Positions 60,601-64,000 of a stretch of DNA of 64,000 nucleotides are shown here, piece after piece. The stretch covers positions 6,499,900-6,563,899 of the forward strand of contig NW_003101681.1 of NCBI RefSeq assembly GCF_000003855.2, read 5' to 3'. The stretch comes from Blastomyces gilchristii SLH14081 (taxonomy: Eukaryota; Ascomycota; Eurotiomycetes; Onygenales; Ajellomycetaceae). Below the pieces are notes generated by a model. That model searched no databases. It worked only from the letters and a program-made list of their open reading frames with translations, and had not been told where the DNA came from. A program made the translations under genes and the position numbers. Positions within the stretch are counted from its first letter, which is position 1, and the number at the start of each line of letters is the position of its first letter.

Positions 60601-61303
60601 AGCGGAAGGCGACAGTGGAGAAAATGGAAATATCACCGCAAACTCCCCTACCAAAGATCCTTACGGAAGAACCAGTGCCCCAAATATTGAAAATAACCAA
60701 CATCATCGTAAACGCTCACCCAAAACCCAACAACCCGCCGTACCCTGCCCCATCATCCCTCCAAGCAAGACAAAATTCATGTCCCTCCCCGACGATACGG
60801 GTCTTGGATGGGCCGCCAGCACAGCAGCCCGACACGACACCAGCCTTCTTCCCCCTCAACACCATGACCAAAAGCCTTCCTCGACTCTAACCATGGACCT
60901 CGGGTCCGATCTTGGCGACAACAACGCCGTCGGCGGCGGCTTCGTCGGGGCGATCCCATCCAGCTTCGCGACGCAGATGGCATATGCGACTAGCGGGTTA
61001 CGACGGCCCGCACCGCCGCTGACGAGTAGTGAGACCCAGGATATGTTGAGCAAATTGGTGTTGGCGCGGATGAGGACACTCGAGGAGGGATTTCGAGAAG
61101 TCATTTGGGAAGTCAAGGAATTGAGACGGGCGGGTGAACGCGAGCGTGAACGTGAATGGGACAGGAGAAAGACGAACGAAGGGAATTTTTTGAAGAAGGG
61201 GGGGAAGGCGCGGCAGGAGCGGAAGAAGAGCAGGGCAAATACGGAGATTGAGTCCGATTCTGGTAATGAAGACGGCCGTAATAGTCTTACCCGGGAACGA
61301 TGA
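57672..61303 (+). CDS. yvc1: TRP-type vacuolar cation channel (Yvc1/TrpY family)
   Basis: Exons 57672-57996 and 58065-61303 (intron 68 bp, GTAGGG to TTAG, splitting a codon so that LPIFSASIL-D-SLPTYPLTHAI reads through); 1,187 aa. Yeast Yvc1 releases vacuolar Ca2+ under osmotic stress; the vacuolar membrane is inferred here. Seen: an N-terminal Ser/Pro region, an acidic run (EEAIEDEAEEAEEDEEEEAEE, residues about 65-85), the conserved TTRCETTLSWDQLRSPQVSQFL, then six or more hydrophobic segments (about residues 370-620), including a pore-like FQMLMGFTPAAWQLWDKY and S6-like VVTILITVLTNSFMAIVQNANEE. The long C-terminal tail (about 500 residues) is Ser-, Arg- and Gln-rich with a final charged helix (RMRTLEEGFREVIWEVKELRR). 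The start was chosen as the ATG in CAAACATGA; an in-frame ATG at 57480 would add 64 unlikely residues. Confidence 0.92.
57997..58064 (+). other. Channel gene intron
   Basis: 68 bp, donor GTAGGG, branch-like ATCTAAT, acceptor GTTAG. Splicing restores the conserved IFSASILD-SLPTYPLTHAIRLL segment, which is out of frame without it. Confidence 0.88.
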
Positions 61304-62068
61304 AACCTGGAGAAGGAGGAGGGGAGGAGGAAGGTAGTCGAGCGGGATTATTCAGGGGCTGCGGTGGTTCGTTTGTAATTAGTTAATTGGGCGGTTCGCG
61401 GCATCGTGTATGGTCTAGTGTTGCCTAGTTTGTTGCGGGTATTGTTTTGTATTGGTTATATATTTTAATGAGGGTTTAGACATGACATGTTAATAAATAA
61501 CTAAGGAATCGGGATTTCATTTTTATAGATCTAAGAGACTTGACAATGCGGGTGGTTTGGTATATTTCACCACATTTGCCATTCTAACCGTTTTTATTAC
61601 ACACATCCCGTTGCATCACATCGCGTAGCGTAGCATAGCATAGTATAATATGGTGTATAATGTCTCAAGTCCATCCTGTCAAAAATCGGACATGAGATAG
61701 CGGCGGCCACTCTCGGTCTATCACACCCTCATATCCCGTTCTCTTGCAATGTTCCCGTATATCACATCCAAACTCCAGTTGTACAAGTGCTCTATTAGGC
61801 AAAGTTGTCTTTTATACAAAATCATTGGGGGTATTAACGGGCAAACGATCCTCTGGAACCTCCCTCGTTCCATAAAGGCAATGCATGCCGTGTATATATA
61901 TATATATAGTACAGATGATATCGTATCCTCACGACAGGTGTGAATCCCCCAACATCCATCCCCCACGTCTCGCGCTAGATATCATATCCCTCGCTCCCTC
62001 TCTTCTCCCTCTCTCCCTCCGTCTCCTTCACTCTCTCTTTTATTTAAACAACTCGCGTCCACATCCAC
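61304..62068. other. Convergent intergenic region
   Basis: The 3' ends of the channel gene (plus) and the small-protein gene (minus) face each other. An AATAAA-type signal for the minus gene lies at about 62037-62045 (TTTTATTT on the plus strand). There is a (TA)n run at about 61893-61907 and a CT-rich tract at 61990-62040. No other gene is recognised. Confidence 0.7.
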
Positions 62069-62347
62069 TTACCCCGACCGCTGCTGCTCATCGTACCGCC
62101 TCTTCGCCTCCGCCAGCTTCTGCTGCCTCATGCGATAGAGGGACATGGTAAACAGGCCCGCGCCAACGGAGGCGACCATAGCGTATAAGAAGTGGCGACC
62201 ACTACGGGATCGTGTTAGTGCATGGTCCAAGGTTGCCCCCCGGGGGGGGACGGGAAAGCGTGTTTGGAGCCAGTCTTTCCGCGAGACTTACGTGAACAGC
62301 TGTTGTGGGGGCCCACGGGGCGCTGGGGGAGGGCGTGCGGCGGACAT
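62069..62347 (-). CDS. Small single-pass membrane protein, 62 aa
   Basis: Two exons, 62347-62292 and 62201-62069, with a 90-bp intron (GTAAGT to CGTAG) splitting a threonine codon. The protein starts MSAARPPPAPRGPPQQLF, has one likely membrane helix (FLYAMVASVGAGLFTMSLY, residues about 23-41) and ends in a basic, helical tail (RMRQQKLAEAKRRYDEQQ). A Pro/Arg-rich N-terminus with one helix and a charged tail resembles small mitochondrial inner-membrane subunits or assembly factors, but I do not recognise the family. GTAAGT overlaps the stop codon, so a further exon is possible, but a poly(A) signal follows closely. Confidence 0.75.
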
Positions 62348-62523
62348 TGAATGGCAGGTAAGGTTAGGTCTCTTTAGCCGTGGACAGACACGGTGTGGGG
62401 TATGGGGAATTGAACGCGGGGGGATTTGACGGGATGGTGCGGGTGGTGATGGCGGACGATCAATTGATGCTGGCGATGTACGGATCAGTTTAAATATTTA
62501 GGTCAGTGGCCATGAAGGTTTCT

Positions 62524-62616
62524 AGTTGATAGTTAGTCACAGTAGTTGATAGTTAGTTGATAGTTAGTTTAACTACCTTAACTGGTGAAACTATCAAGCC
62601 AGGCGTAGGCTTGATA
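62524..62616. repeat. Short tandem repeat next to a hairpin
   Basis: Three imperfect AGTTGATAGTTAG units (62524-62570), then TTTAACTACC, followed by the inverted repeat TATCAAGCC-AGGCGTA-GGCTTGATA (62592-62616). Confidence 0.6.
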
Positions 62617-62824
62617 ATAATAAAATAGCTAATACCATGAGACATCTATGAGATTGACGTACAATGAATGCCTTTTTTCTTTTTCTTTTCTTTCTTTCCC
62701 CCTCAACAGATGTCATTGTTTTTCTAACTGATTATTCTCCCAACGAAGGCCCAACGAAGACAACAAGGCTATATTAAATAAATATAGCATCCTTGCCCGT
62801 CCAAGCAGCCATCAGAGCCCTTGA

Positions 62825-62968
62825 ATAGGCAGTGCTGCGCTGGCTTCAATCTATTTCTTTCAGTCCTACACCATCTACTGCGATGAGGCCGGATTCGAGG
62901 CAAATCCCAAGCTCGCCATCAATTTCGCAGAGATGCAATTTATTCCCCACAAGTACATACCTGTGTAA
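62825..62968 (+). pseudogene. Possible coding remnant
   Basis: A 47-codon frame, starting after a stop, reads SAALASIYFFQSYTIYCDE then AGFEANPKLAINFAEMQF and ends IPHKYIPV-stop. TTTCTTTCAG before TCCTAC resembles an intron acceptor. The composition looks protein-like, but no partner exon or family is recognised. Confidence 0.25.
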
Positions 62969-64000
62969 TGTATAAGTACATCCATGTACTTCAATGCTAT
63001 GAGTATAGATAGTCTAGGTAGTGTCTGGGCAGCCCATTACTGAGCCTCCTTTGACACACATACATATCCTAGCCTGTTGGCCCTTTTTTTTTTTTTTTAT
63101 TATCTTGAGGTGGAATGCGGGTTCCTCGATAATGGGGATTCTAAGTAATATCCAATTTCTATTGGCAGTTTTCTAAGCAAGTCCACTTGGCCGTGATTGA
63201 ATGTAAGTGTGCTTTTTCACAAATCATCCTCAGTGTTCCTGGTGACATTGGTTTTGATGCTGCAATTGTATATATATATTAAAGATAGGTAGGTATATAC
63301 GGACTATAACTGGAGAGACGTCTTTCAAATTGCTCCAGTTTAGACAGTTGACTGATGGGGAAAAATGCATTGAAAAAAGCCCTTGCACATCGCAGAGTCA
63401 AAGTGACACTCGAACTGAACTGTTCCCGTAAAATTTCTGTGTTTAAATATGTGAAATTATGGCCGTGGGCAGGCCATAGATAAAAATCAATATGTATCCG
63501 CTGGACGAGGAGGGTGTTTTATTCGCAGGAATCAACCACGCAGCTTCACAGTTACCAACAATTGGATCGAGAGTTATTTACATTCGCAGCCTGGATTTTT
63601 GAAGGGCCAAAACATCTTTTCAACCACTTTCCACGACTGTAAGCTGTAGAGATAGTTGTTGAGACTGCGTTGGCTGCTGAAATACTCTATACTCTTATGC
63701 TAAGGTTAACTAGAGAGAGACGCGCCACCAGCGGCAGATGGCGCCAAGACGGCACTGGAATATTTAGATCCATTCCAGGTTATTTCCCAGGACCAGAAGA
63801 GTAGTAGAAGAGGTTTATTTATCACATCATACTCATCACCTGAACCATAATTAGTCACTGACTGACACTGAAACCATTTGCAAACAAAGACTACAGAAAG
63901 CTGTTAAATTACCTATTTAACTAGCTAGGAAGCATTTCACTGTAATCCATCTCATTTTTGCCTCTTCCAGTCTCCAACCTCCAAACCTCTCTCTCTCCAT

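Larger units (their letters stand above)
62348..64000. other. Intergenic region, no clear gene
   Basis: Normal GC and CpG. Visible items: tandem GTTGATAGTTA-like repeats (62524-62570), a hairpin TATCAAGCC/GGCTTGATA (62592-62616), a T run at 63086-63099, a short coding-like remnant (62825-62968) and a CT-rich end. No ORF of convincing length or splice structure was found. Confidence 0.6.

Noticed and set aside
1..64000. CRISPR array, rRNA operon, or bacterial-type system
   Set aside because: No regularly spaced short direct repeats, no rRNA-like sequence, and only eukaryotic gene structure.

Overview
The window is chromosomal DNA of a filamentous ascomycete. A Eurotiomycetes member, most likely Onygenales, fits best: a fused CPSase/ATCase pyrimidine gene and a fungal TRP channel with short GT-AG introns sit beside a large AT-rich, CpG-depleted retrotransposon block. 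The order is an inference from gene structure and isochore style, not a database match.

Layout. Bases 1 to about 47,200 are one block of decayed, nested transposable elements with no convincing host gene. Bases 47,200 to 64,000 are normal-composition DNA with three well-supported genes: pyrABCN (minus, 56655 to 47924, four exons), a Yvc1/TrpY-type cation channel (plus, 57672 to 61303, two exons) and a small membrane protein (minus, 62347 to 62069, two exons).

The repeat block can be unpicked because several target-site duplications survive. An old Ty3/gypsy element, 'T' (plus strand), runs from an LTR at 8282 to about 43,436. Into it went: a 5'-truncated LINE (8779-12280, 15-bp TSD) in its 5' LTR; element A (TSD TCTCA, 12439 to 26939) just downstream of that LTR; and element E (TSD CAGTC, 28322 to 41664), a relative of T in opposite orientation. 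Element A was hit in gag by element B of its own family (18782-26028, TSD TTTTC). The left LTR of E was hit by a chromodomain-type gypsy element D (28791-34340, TSD TCATT). Left of T lie pieces of another gypsy family, F (1586-8281, minus), with a further fragment near 43.4-44.4 kb and a solo-type LTR at 46.2 kb. About 505-bp TA-flanked MITEs (TIR TAGACTGACCG) and tRNA-derived SINEs with (AAT)n tails are inserted in and among these, again nested.

All elements carry C-to-T and G-to-A hypermutation (RIP-like) that removes CpG and puts stops in reading frames. In elements A, B, D and E the outermost tens of bases at both outer ends escaped, while the same sequence at the inner LTR ends is mutated.

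In the genic part, pyrABCN makes carbamoyl aspartate for UMP synthesis. Its second intron is 1,605 bp, far beyond usual fungal size, and holds a decayed same-strand C2H2 zinc-finger gene. The pyrABCN and channel genes are divergent and share an about 1-kb promoter region. The channel and small-protein genes are convergent.
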